Shown one piece after another: positions 19,578-28,432 of a stretch of 64,000 nt of DNA. The position numbers and the translations under genes were made by a program. The stretch comes from Flavobacterium lutivivi (GTDB taxonomy: Bacteria; Bacteroidota; Bacteroidia; Flavobacteriales; Flavobacteriaceae), in NCBI RefSeq assembly GCF_014642275.1, contig NZ_BMIM01000005.1, positions 62,001 through 126,000 of the forward strand, read 5' to 3'. Below the pieces are notes generated by a model. It did not search any database, had not been told where the DNA came from, and worked only from the letters and a program-made list of their open reading frames with translations. Numbering within the stretch: the stretch's first letter is position 1; each line of letters begins with the position of its first letter.

Positions 19578-20471
19578 TTGGAAACAATACTTAGCATCAA
19601 AAACTTGGATAAAAAATACGGCAAAATTCATGCTGTAAAAAATTTATCATTCGATATACAAAAAGGAAATGTATATGGAATTCTCGGCCCAAATGGAAGC
19701 GGAAAATCAACTACTCTTGGGATTGTTCTTAACGTTGTAAATAAAACATCTGGTAGTTTTTCGTGGTTTGGTGGCAAATTGGAAACCCATGATGCGCTTA
19801 AAAAAGTTGGCGCAATAATAGAACGACCGAACTTTTATCCTTATATGACAGCCAAGGAAAACTTGGAACTTGTTTGTAAAATCAAAAGTATCAATTACAA
19901 AAAAGTAGAAGAGAAATTGGAAATTGTTGGGCTTTCTGATAGAAAGAACAGCAAATTCAAAACATTTTCTCTAGGAATGAAACAACGATTGGCCATTGCA
20001 TCGGCGTTGTTAAACGATCCAGAAATACTTATTTTGGATGAACCTACCAATGGTTTAGATCCGCAAGGAATTCATCAAATTAGAGATATTATCAAGCAAA
20101 TTGCCAACCAAGGAACTACTATCCTACTCGCATCCCATTTGCTAGATGAAGTAGAAAAAGTATGTAGTCATGTGCTCGTTCTTCGCTATGGCGAAATGCT
20201 TTATAATGGAACTGTAGAAGGAATGACCAATAAATCAGGTTATTTTGAAATGGTTTACAGCGATAATACACTTCTGAAAAAAATCATAATTGAAATTTTT
20301 GAAACTGAAAAAATCGATGAACAAGATGGCAAAGTAATTGTCTATTTCAAAGAAACAATTTCAGGTGAAAAAATCAATAAAAATCTTTCTGAAAAAGGGA
20401 TTTTTCTTAGCCATTTGGTAAACAAAAAAGTTAGCCTCGAAGAACAATTTTTAAAACTAACCAATAACTAA
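19578..20471 (+). CDS. ABC transporter ATP-binding protein
   Basis: The 297-residue ATPase energises the permease encoded 4 bases downstream. It has Walker A (GPNGSGKSTT), a Q-loop region, the signature FSLGMKQRLAIA, Walker B (ILILDEPTNGLD) and the switch histidine in LLASHLLDE. The FSLGMKQR signature and the C-terminal extension fit the DrrA/NatA-like exporter class. I prefer the TTG at 19578, giving METILSIKNL at the N-terminus as in typical ATPases; the frame also opens at a GTG at 19545. The substrate is unknown. Confidence 0.92.
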   Translation: METILSIKNLDKKYGKIHAVKNLSFDIQKGNVYGILGPNGSGKSTTLGIVLNVVNKTSGSFSWFGGKLETHDALKKVGAIIERPNFYPYMTAKENLELVCKIKSINYKKVEEKLEIVGLSDRKNSKFKTFSLGMKQRLAIASALLNDPEILILDEPTNGLDPQGIHQIRDIIKQIANQGTTILLASHLLDEVEKVCSHVLVLRYGEMLYNGTVEGMTNKSGYFEMVYSDNTLLKKIIIEIFETEKIDEQDGKVIVYFKETISGEKINKNLSEKGIFLSHLVNKKVSLEEQFLKLTNN

Positions 20472-20475
20472 ATTT

Positions 20476-21312
20476 ATGAAAAGATTACTATCAATCGAAT
20501 TTCAAAAAATATGGAAGAATAGAGCAAGCAGAATATTGACTATTGGTTACTTTATTATTTTATCGTTTATAGCAATGATTGCCTCTATCAAGTTTGATAT
20601 TGGAAATTTCAAAATACATTTTGCCGAAATGGGTATATTTAACTTTCCATTTATTTGGCACTTTAACACTTGGATAGCTTCGGTTCTAAAATTCTTTTTA
20701 GCTATTGTGATTGTTTCGATGATTGCCAACGAGTACACTTATGGCACATTAAAACAAAATCTCATTGATGGGATGAGCAAAAAAGAATTTATCCTTTCAA
20801 AATTCTTGACAATTGTAGCAATATCAGCTTTTTCGACCTTATTTATATTTGTACTATCACTTGTTCTTGGCTTCACATTTTCATCCTATAACGAAGTGGG
20901 AATTGTTTTCTCTGATTTAGAGTATCTAGTTGCCTATTTTGTGAATTTAGTAGGTTTCTTTAGTTTGTGTTTGTTCTTGGCGGTTTTGATAAAACGTTCA
21001 GCGTTTGCTCTAGGTTTTTTGTTTATTTGGTTTTTGATAGAGAAAATATCATACTCCTATTTCAAGTTTGAAGTATTCAACAGAAGCTCAAGAGTTGATG
21101 ATGTTTATTCATTTTTCCCATTGGAATCAATTGGTAATTTACTTGTAGAACCATTTACTAGATTTAGTGTTATCAGAACGATACAAACAACGATTGGAGA
21201 TAACACAATAAAAGACTATTCTATACATTTTTCCTCAATACTAATAGTTTGTATTTGGGTTAGCATTTTTATTTATGCATCCTATAAAATAATACAAAAG
21301 AGAGATTTGTAG
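20476..21312 (+). CDS. ABC transporter permease (ABC-2 type)
   Basis: The 278-residue inner-membrane protein has about six predicted membrane segments (from about 18-38 to 252-270), with the amphipathic cytoplasmic start and the NEYTYGTLKQNLIDGMSKKEF motif seen in ABC-2 permeases next to DrrA-like ATPases. It forms a transporter with the ATPase at 19578. The export substrate cannot be read; single-pair systems of this type handle lipids, peptides or drugs. Confidence 0.88.
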   Translation: MKRLLSIEFQKIWKNRASRILTIGYFIILSFIAMIASIKFDIGNFKIHFAEMGIFNFPFIWHFNTWIASVLKFFLAIVIVSMIANEYTYGTLKQNLIDGMSKKEFILSKFLTIVAISAFSTLFIFVLSLVLGFTFSSYNEVGIVFSDLEYLVAYFVNLVGFFSLCLFLAVLIKRSAFALGFLFIWFLIEKISYSYFKFEVFNRSSRVDDVYSFFPLESIGNLLVEPFTRFSVIRTIQTTIGDNTIKDYSIHFSSILIVCIWVSIFIYASYKIIQKRDL

Positions 21313-21334
21313 TTTCATTTGTCAATCAAATCTT

Positions 21335-21382
21335 AAAGAAAACATAAAAGACAATTCTCTTTTATTGTTTTCTTTTTTTATT
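21335..21382 (+). terminator. Terminator after the ABC permease
   Basis: A long A/T-rich stem (AAAGAAAACA-TAAAAGA with its partner TCTTTTA-TTGTTTTCTTT) is followed by T residues. It isolates the ABC operon from the surface protein gene that starts at 21397. Confidence 0.75.
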
Positions 21383-21396
21383 GTTATTTTTAACAA

Positions 21397-24300
21397 ATGA
21401 AAAAGTTTGTTTTTATTTTGTTAAACATCCTGATTATCAGTACCAAATCTTTTGGTCAGTTTAGCAAAACACACTACATTCCGCCTTTATCTAGCTCAAC
21501 AGTTTTTGCTGGAGAGCAATATTTATATATTTCTACCCCAAAAACAACTCCAGTTAATGTAAAAATTATTGAAATTGGAGGTTCAACAATACTAGGAACT
21601 GTTACACGAGATAATCCATATATATATTATGTAGGTTATGGAAACGACACACAACTCCATGTTGATTCATCTCTTGCCAACGGAATTCTGAATAACAAAG
21701 GTTACATAGTGGAAGCCGAAGATCAGGTTTATGTTTCAGCTCGTGTAATTGACCAATCAGGAAATCAGGCTGGCGAGCTTGTTTCAAAAGGATTAGCAGC
21801 ACTTGGAACTCATTTTAGAAGCGGCGCTTTATTGAATACTAATGTTCAATCCTATCAAGATTTCCATTATACTTTTATTGCTGTATTAGCAACCGAAAAC
21901 AATACAACTGTCGATTTTAGTGGTTTTCCTGCTGGAGCAACTTTTGTAAATGGTGGAACAGGAACTGTGCCAAGTGTTGTATTGAATAGTGGCGAAAGTT
22001 ATGTTATAGCTGTTCAAGGTCCAAATACCTTAAATCGTGATGCGCTAGTAGGTTCATTAATCACTTCAGATAAACCAATAGTTGTAAACTGTGGTTCATA
22101 TGGCGGAAGCAATGCTGCAGGAAACCTTGATTTAGGTTTCGACCAAATTGTTCCAAAAGAAAAAACTGGTCAGGAATATATTTTCATAAAAAGCACAGGA
22201 ATAGATGACGTAGAAAGAGCAATAATTGTTGGTGATGAAGATAATACCGAAATTTATCTTGATGGTTCTACAACTCCAACTTTTACTATTGATGCTGGGC
22301 AATATGCTTCCTTAACAGGTAATTATTTTTCGCAAGATGGAAACTTATATGTAAATACTTCTAAAAAAGTTTTTGCCTATCAATGTGTTGGGGATAACAG
22401 TTCAATAGATCAAAGGAATCAAGAAATGTTTTTTGTTCCACCGCTAAGTTGTCAAACTCCAAGAGTAATTAATAATATTCCACAAATAGAGTTTATTGGA
22501 ACTAGAGAATTCACAGGAAGAGTTACGCTTGTAACCAAAACTGGATCCACACTAAACTTTACTATAGATGGTGTAGATTATGACATTAATACACTACCAG
22601 GATCAATCTCAGTAGTTGGGCCAACCAATGTAACCGGAAATCCAAACTATGTGAGCTACGTCTTTACTGGAATGAAAGGAAATGTTTCAGTTTTTTCTAG
22701 CAATGAAGTCTATTTAGCAGCTTATGGTAGTAGTTTTGCTGCAACTTTTGGTGGCTATTATTCAGGTTTTACATCAAAACCAGAAATATCATTGAGCCAA
22801 ATTGATATCAATCTAGACAACTGCCTTCCAAATACAACATTGAGTGTAAATAGCCTTAGTCCTTTTGATACTTTTCAATGGTATTTTAATGATACAGCAA
22901 TTTCAGGTGCAACAAATAATTTTTACAATCCCACACAACCTGGTTATTATTATGTTTCGGCTACAATAAGTGCTTGCGGAAGCGATTATAATTCAGATAA
23001 TATTCCTGTAAGTATTTGTCCAGAAGACAATGACAATGATGGATGCGTAGATAATGTTGATTTGGATTTAGATAATGATGGAATAACAAATTGTAATGAA
23101 TCCTATGGAGATTTAACAATTAACACATCCAATATTAATTCAGGAAATATTTCTATTGCTAGCTATAACAATTCATATATTGGCACAATTTCTACAACTG
23201 GAATAGCTTCGTCAAATCCAGTTGTTGGCGATACTAATGGAAATATAGTTTTAGAAACGCCACAAGGTAAAAGCAATACAGCAACCTATAAACAGACTTA
23301 CAATCAACCTTTAAGCATTTCCATAAATTACAGTGATATTATTGATGCATCAGCATTGCTTTCTTCAAACACAGAGTTAAGGATTAATTGTCCTTCAAAT
23401 CAAACCATAACTATTCTTAACCCAAATAATCAATTACTGATTGACACTAATTTTGATGGAATTTTTGAGAACAACGTAACCCAGTTTTCAAATTTTGAAA
23501 TTCGATTTAGACTAAATGGAAATATTCCTTTGCAAGCTGGAACTGGAAACTTTAGTATTAAAGGAAAATTAATTTCTTCAATCTCTATTACAAATAGAAA
23601 TCTTGTAGATGATAACATTAGTAAAGTTAGCCTAAAACTGATTGCAACATGTGTTCCAAAAGATAGTGATAACGATACGGTTCCCGATCAATTGGACTAC
23701 GATTCTGACAATGATTCAATTCCAGATTTTTATGAATCACAAGGAAGCACATTCAACCCCTTAACAAATGTTGACACCAACAATGATGGCATTGATGATG
23801 TTTTTGCAGCTACTTTTATACCTGCAGATAGTGACAGTGATGGTGTTCCAAATTACCTCGATTTAGATTCTGACAACGATGGAATTTTTGATATTATTGA
23901 AGCTGGTAGCCCAAGCAATCAAACCAATACTAATGGAGTAGTTATTACAACTAATTTTGGTTCGAATGGTTTAGCTAACAATCTCGAAACTTCTCCTAAC
24001 AGTGGAGTTATAAACTTTACAATTGCCGATACAGATAATGATGGCATTTTTAACTACATAGAACTCGATAGTGACGATGACGATTGTTTTGATGTTACTG
24101 AAGCTGGGTTTTCTGATGGTAATAATGATGGCATTTTAGGAAATGATAATCCTATTGTAATAAATAGCAATGGAACTGTTTTAAATGCTAGCGGTTACAG
24201 TGTTCCTAATGGCAATTATACTATTCCAGCACCAATATCTATCACAACACAACCTACAAATGTAACGACATGCGAACTTCAATTGGCTCAGTTTTCAATA

Positions 24301-26466
24301 ACAAGTCCAGAAGCAGATAGTTATCAATGGCAACTTTCTACTGATAATGGTGTGAATTGGGTTAATTTGACAAATGCAGGGATTTACAGCGGCGTAAATT
24401 CATCCACATTATCTATTTCAAATGTTACTGCAGCAATGGCTGGATATACTTATCGAGTATTTTTGAACAGAACTGGAAATTCATGTGGCTTGTATTCAAA
24501 TATTGCAATTCTAACAACTTATGCATTACCATCGTTAACGACACCAATTTCATTAAAGCAATGTGATGATGATACAGATGGAATTTCAGTTTTTAATTTA
24601 ACACAAAAAAATGATTTCATTTCGGCAAACTATCAAAATGAAACTTTTACATATTATACCACTCTTCTTGCGGCAAATACTCAAGATGCTTCTCTTCAAA
24701 TCACAAATCCTATTGCTTTTTCATCTGGAAATAATAGCGTATTTGTTAGAGTAGAAAACAGCAATGGATGTTTTAGTGTTGGAAGAATAAATTTAGTGGT
24801 TTCGGTAACTCAAATCCCAAGTACTTTTGTTATCCCTAATCAGTACAAATGTGATGATTATTTGGATGCCACAAACGATGACCGTGATGGCATTTCTGGA
24901 CCATTTGATTTTACAGCCATTAAAAATAGTTTACTAGCTATTCTACCAAGTAATGTTTCTATAAAATTCTACAAAACTGAAGCCGATTTTCTTGCAGAAA
25001 CTGACATTTTGGGTAATTCATTAGCCATACAAGATATCACCAATTATAGAAATATTGGTTTTCCTAATCAGCAAACTATTTGGGTTCGAGTAGATAGCAC
25101 ATTAGACAATTCTTGTTTTGGATTTAAAACTTTTGATATAATTGTAGAAGCATTACCTTTTGCAAACCCAATAAATACTCAAAACTTAATTCGTCACTGC
25201 GATGATAACCAAGATGGCGTTTTTGGTTTCGATACATCAACTATTCAGTCCTTAGTTTTAAGTGGTCAAACTGGTGTAAACGTTAAATATTATAACTCAG
25301 CGGGAATTCAACTACCAAGTCCATTGCCTAATCCATTCTATGTAAATGGAACAGAAACTATAACCATTAGAGTTAGTAATAATACTACCCAAACTGGTGG
25401 ACAACCATGTTATGATGAAGAAACTTTACAGTTTATTGTAGATGATTTACCAGAAGTTTTTCCAATAGATATCAGCTACACAACCATTTGCGATGATGAA
25501 GAAGATCCATTATATCAAGACGGAAAATATACATTCCCAACCACCAATTTTCAAGAAATGCTTTTGGGTAACCAAACGGGATTGAATATTTATTTTTATG
25601 ATGAAAACAATAATCTTATTGGCAATTCTTTACCAAATCCTTTTACTACTTCAACTCAAAATATAAAAGTTGTAGTTGAAAACCCAATAAATACTGATTG
25701 TACAGCTGAATTGATAATTCCTTTTGTGGTAAATCCTACGCCAAAAATTGATTTATATGACAGCATGCTAATATGTTTGCCCGACACATCTACAATAATT
25801 GATGCAGCAATAATTGATGGCAGTTCTCCAACAAACTATAGCTATCAATGGTATGAAAATGGAAATATTTTGGTTGGAGAAAACCAATATCAGCTAACTG
25901 TATCTACACCAGGAGAATATACTGTTACGGTCAAAAACTCTTCGGAATGTATTATGACTAGAAAAGTTGACGTTATTGCTTCAGAAATTGCCACCATACA
26001 AAATATAGAAATACATGATTTGAGTTCTCTAAACACCGTTTTAATAACCGTTACTGGCAGTGGAGTTTATGAGTATTCTCTAGATGATATGTATGGCCCA
26101 TATCGTGACAGTAATTTTTTTCAAAATGTACCAATTGGTGAACACGATGTTTATGTGAGAGACAAAAATGGCTGTGGTATTGTTGGCCCAATGAAAATAT
26201 ATGTTCTTGGAATTCCTAACTTCTTTACTCCAAATGGCGATGGATATAATGACTATTGGAACATTCAAGGAGTAAATCCCGCTAATGCTAACTCGGTAAT
26301 TTATATTTTTGACCGATATGGTAAGTTGTTAAAACAAATAAGTGCAACAGGAAATGGCTGGGATGGAACTTATAACAACAATTTAATGCCATCAGATGAT
26401 TATTGGTACAATATCCAGTTGAGAGATGGTAGAAATGTAAAAGGTCATTTTACTTTAAAACGATAA
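21397..26466 (+). CDS. Giant T9SS type B surface protein with IgGFc-binding-like N-terminus
   Basis: The 1689-residue protein has a signal peptide (ending FGQ), an N-terminal region resembling the IgGFc-binding family (THYIPPLSSST through about residue 450), Asp-rich thrombospondin type 3-like calcium repeats (for example DNDNDGCVDNVDLDLDNDG and DSDSDGVPNYLDLDSDNDG, about residues 545-915), Ig-like and fibronectin-like domains with repeated C-D-D-x-x-D/N-G openings (about 1050-1500), and a C-terminal gliding-motility-associated sorting domain (FFTPNGDGYNDYW, then FDRYGKLL and GWDGTYNN). The product is predicted to leave through the T9SS and be attached at the cell surface, probably for adhesion or gliding. 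A hairpin follows. Confidence 0.9.
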   Translation: MKKFVFILLNILIISTKSFGQFSKTHYIPPLSSSTVFAGEQYLYISTPKTTPVNVKIIEIGGSTILGTVTRDNPYIYYVGYGNDTQLHVDSSLANGILNNKGYIVEAEDQVYVSARVIDQSGNQAGELVSKGLAALGTHFRSGALLNTNVQSYQDFHYTFIAVLATENNTTVDFSGFPAGATFVNGGTGTVPSVVLNSGESYVIAVQGPNTLNRDALVGSLITSDKPIVVNCGSYGGSNAAGNLDLGFDQIVPKEKTGQEYIFIKSTGIDDVERAIIVGDEDNTEIYLDGSTTPTFTIDAGQYASLTGNYFSQDGNLYVNTSKKVFAYQCVGDNSSIDQRNQEMFFVPPLSCQTPRVINNIPQIEFIGTREFTGRVTLVTKTGSTLNFTIDGVDYDINTLPGSISVVGPTNVTGNPNYVSYVFTGMKGNVSVFSSNEVYLAAYGSSFAATFGGYYSGFTSKPEISLSQIDINLDNCLPNTTLSVNSLSPFDTFQWYFNDTAISGATNNFYNPTQPGYYYVSATISACGSDYNSDNIPVSICPEDNDNDGCVDNVDLDLDNDGITNCNESYGDLTINTSNINSGNISIASYNNSYIGTISTTGIASSNPVVGDTNGNIVLETPQGKSNTATYKQTYNQPLSISINYSDIIDASALLSSNTELRINCPSNQTITILNPNNQLLIDTNFDGIFENNVTQFSNFEIRFRLNGNIPLQAGTGNFSIKGKLISSISITNRNLVDDNISKVSLKLIATCVPKDSDNDTVPDQLDYDSDNDSIPDFYESQGSTFNPLTNVDTNNDGIDDVFAATFIPADSDSDGVPNYLDLDSDNDGIFDIIEAGSPSNQTNTNGVVITTNFGSNGLANNLETSPNSGVINFTIADTDNDGIFNYIELDSDDDDCFDVTEAGFSDGNNDGILGNDNPIVINSNGTVLNASGYSVPNGNYTIPAPISITTQPTNVTTCELQLAQFSITSPEADSYQWQLSTDNGVNWVNLTNAGIYSGVNSSTLSISNVTAAMAGYTYRVFLNRTGNSCGLYSNIAILTTYALPSLTTPISLKQCDDDTDGISVFNLTQKNDFISANYQNETFTYYTTLLAANTQDASLQITNPIAFSSGNNSVFVRVENSNGCFSVGRINLVVSVTQIPSTFVIPNQYKCDDYLDATNDDRDGISGPFDFTAIKNSLLAILPSNVSIKFYKTEADFLAETDILGNSLAIQDITNYRNIGFPNQQTIWVRVDSTLDNSCFGFKTFDIIVEALPFANPINTQNLIRHCDDNQDGVFGFDTSTIQSLVLSGQTGVNVKYYNSAGIQLPSPLPNPFYVNGTETITIRVSNNTTQTGGQPCYDEETLQFIVDDLPEVFPIDISYTTICDDEEDPLYQDGKYTFPTTNFQEMLLGNQTGLNIYFYDENNNLIGNSLPNPFTTSTQNIKVVVENPINTDCTAELIIPFVVNPTPKIDLYDSMLICLPDTSTIIDAAIIDGSSPTNYSYQWYENGNILVGENQYQLTVSTPGEYTVTVKNSSECIMTRKVDVIASEIATIQNIEIHDLSSLNTVLITVTGSGVYEYSLDDMYGPYRDSNFFQNVPIGEHDVYVRDKNGCGIVGPMKIYVLGIPNFFTPNGDGYNDYWNIQGVNPANANSVIYIFDRYGKLLKQISATGNGWDGTYNNNLMPSDDYWYNIQLRDGRNVKGHFTLKR

Positions 26467-26468
26467 AA

Positions 26469-26497
26469 AAAACCCATCGATTGATGGGTTTTTTTTT
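26469..26497. terminator. Bidirectional terminator between the giant surface protein and typA
   Basis: The stem AACCCATC/GATGGGTT (26471-26478 and 26483-26490) is flanked by A and T runs and serves both converging genes. Confidence 0.88.
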
Positions 26498-26498
26498 A

Positions 26499-28298
26499 TT
26501 AATCTATTTTAAAACGTTTTCTATCATTTTCGTTCAGATAAATTTTTCTTAAACGAAGTGATTTTGGTGTTACTTCTACATATTCATCTTTTTGAATATA
26601 TTCTAAAGCTTCTTCAAGAGAAAACTTTATTGCTGGAACAATTCTTGTTTTGTCATCAGCTCCGGCAGAACGGAAGTTGGTCAATTGTTTGGTTTTTGTG
26701 ATATTAACCACCATATCATCTCCGCGAGAGTTTTCTCCAATTACTTGACCTTCATATACATCTTCATTTGGATCTACAAAAAACTTACCTCTATCTTGTA
26801 ATTTATTTATCGAATATGGAATTGCCTTTCCATTTTCCATAGAAATTAAAGAACCATTAATTCTTCCTGATATTTCTCCTTTGTAAGGTTGATATTCAAG
26901 AAATCTATGTGCCATGATAGCTTCACCAGCTGTAGCAGTCAAAAGTTGATTTCTTAAACCAATAATTCCTCTAGATGGAATATTAAATTTTATAATCATT
27001 CTTTCTCCTCTTGGTTCCATGCTCAACATTTCACCTTTTCTAACGGTAACAAACTCCACTGCTCTACCCGAAACATTTTCAGGTAAGTCTATTGTTAGCT
27101 CTTCAATTGGCTCACATTTTACTCCATCAATTTCTTTAATGATAACTTGTGGCTGACCAATTTGCAATTCATATCCTTCACGTCTCATGGTTTCTATAAG
27201 AACAGATAAGTGCAAAACACCTCTACCAAACACCATAAATTTATCCGCCGAATCTGTTTCATTAACTCTTAGAGCAAGGTTTTTTTCAAGTTCTTTGGTC
27301 AATCTATCCTTAACGTGTCTAGAAGTAACAAATTTCCCTTCTTTACCAAAAAACGGAGAGTCGTTTATAGTAAACAACATACTCATAGTTGGTTCATCAA
27401 TAGCAATAGTTTGCAATGCTTCTGGATTTTCAAAATCGGCAACTGTATCTCCAATTTCAAAACCTTCAAGACCAACAATCGCACAAATATCTCCTGCAGT
27501 AACTAGTTCTACTTTCTTTCTTCCTAATCCGTCGAATGTGTGAAGTTCTTTGATTTTTGATTTGATTATTTTTCCATCTCTTTTTACCAAAGAAACATTT
27601 TGATTTTCTTTTAATTCGCCTCTTTGCAAACGACCAATAGCTATTCTACCTGTAAACGAAGAAAAATCTAGTGATGTTATTAGCATTTGAGGAGTTCCTT
27701 CAGAAACTTTTGGCGCTGGTATATGATTAAGAACCATGTCTAATAATGGCTCAATATTTTCTGTTTGATTTCTCCAGTCTTCACTCATCCAGTTGTTCTT
27801 TGCAGAGCCATATACTGTTGGGAAATCAAGCTGCCATTCTTCTGCACCAAGCTCAAACATTAGATCGAAAACTTTTTCATGTACTTCTTCTGGTGTACAA
27901 TTTTCCTTGTCTACTTTATTGATGACCACACAAGGTTTTAACCCTAGGTCAATTGCTTTTTGTAACACAAAACGAGTTTGTGGCATTGGTCCTTCAAAAG
28001 CATCTACTAGAAGTAAAACTCCATCAGCCATATTGAGAACTCTTTCTACTTCACCACCAAAATCGGCGTGACCTGGTGTGTCGATGATATTTATTTTTGT
28101 GCCTTTGTATTTTACAGAAACATTCTTAGAAACAATTGTAATTCCTCTTTCACGCTCCAAATCGTTGTTATCCAAAATTAAATCACCAGTGTTTTCATTA
28201 TCTCTAAAAAGTTGACAATGATACATAATTTTGTCGACCAGTGTTGTTTTACCGTGGTCAACGTGAGCAATAATAGCAATGTTTCTAATTGATTCCAT
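26499..28298 (-). CDS. typA: Translational GTPase TypA/BipA
   Basis: The 599-residue protein is a ribosome-associated GTPase used under stress and cold. The G domain carries GHVDHGKTTLVDK, RERGITI, DTPGHADFGGEVERVL and NKVDKE, followed by EF-Tu-like domain II, the EF-G-like domains (GRGVLHLSVLIETMRREG, GRAVEFVTVRKGEM) and the BipA-specific C-terminus (LTNFRSAGADDKTRI and KSLRLRKIYL). Length and the C-terminal motif separate it from LepA and EF-G. Its promoter element lies at 28319. Confidence 0.97.
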   Translation of the reverse strand: MESIRNIAIIAHVDHGKTTLVDKIMYHCQLFRDNENTGDLILDNNDLERERGITIVSKNVSVKYKGTKINIIDTPGHADFGGEVERVLNMADGVLLLVDAFEGPMPQTRFVLQKAIDLGLKPCVVINKVDKENCTPEEVHEKVFDLMFELGAEEWQLDFPTVYGSAKNNWMSEDWRNQTENIEPLLDMVLNHIPAPKVSEGTPQMLITSLDFSSFTGRIAIGRLQRGELKENQNVSLVKRDGKIIKSKIKELHTFDGLGRKKVELVTAGDICAIVGLEGFEIGDTVADFENPEALQTIAIDEPTMSMLFTINDSPFFGKEGKFVTSRHVKDRLTKELEKNLALRVNETDSADKFMVFGRGVLHLSVLIETMRREGYELQIGQPQVIIKEIDGVKCEPIEELTIDLPENVSGRAVEFVTVRKGEMLSMEPRGERMIIKFNIPSRGIIGLRNQLLTATAGEAIMAHRFLEYQPYKGEISGRINGSLISMENGKAIPYSINKLQDRGKFFVDPNEDVYEGQVIGENSRGDDMVVNITKTKQLTNFRSAGADDKTRIVPAIKFSLEEALEYIQKDEYVEVTPKSLRLRKIYLNENDRKRFKID

Positions 28299-28318
28299 GT
28301 ATGTTTTTTTGAAAGGTG

Positions 28319-28326
28319 CAAAGGTA
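28319..28326 (-). promoter_or_regulatory. -7 element (TACCTTTG) for typA
   Basis: On the minus strand TACCTTTG lies 20 bases before the typA ATG. Confidence 0.6.
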
Positions 28327-28419
28327 CATTTTTATTTTTGATACTGAAAAGTAAATCAAGATGTAATGTTATTATAATAATAAGTTTTTCTGTTATTTTT
28401 AAAAAACATCTTTTATTTA

Positions 28420-28427
28420 TATATTTG
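28420..28427 (+). promoter_or_regulatory. -7 element (TATATTTG) immediately before the PAS kinase ATG
   Basis: TATATTTG ends only 5 bases before the ATG at 28433, so transcription would start at or very near the start codon. This suggests a leaderless or nearly leaderless mRNA if the element is used. Confidence 0.5.
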
Positions 28428-28432
28428 AAGAA

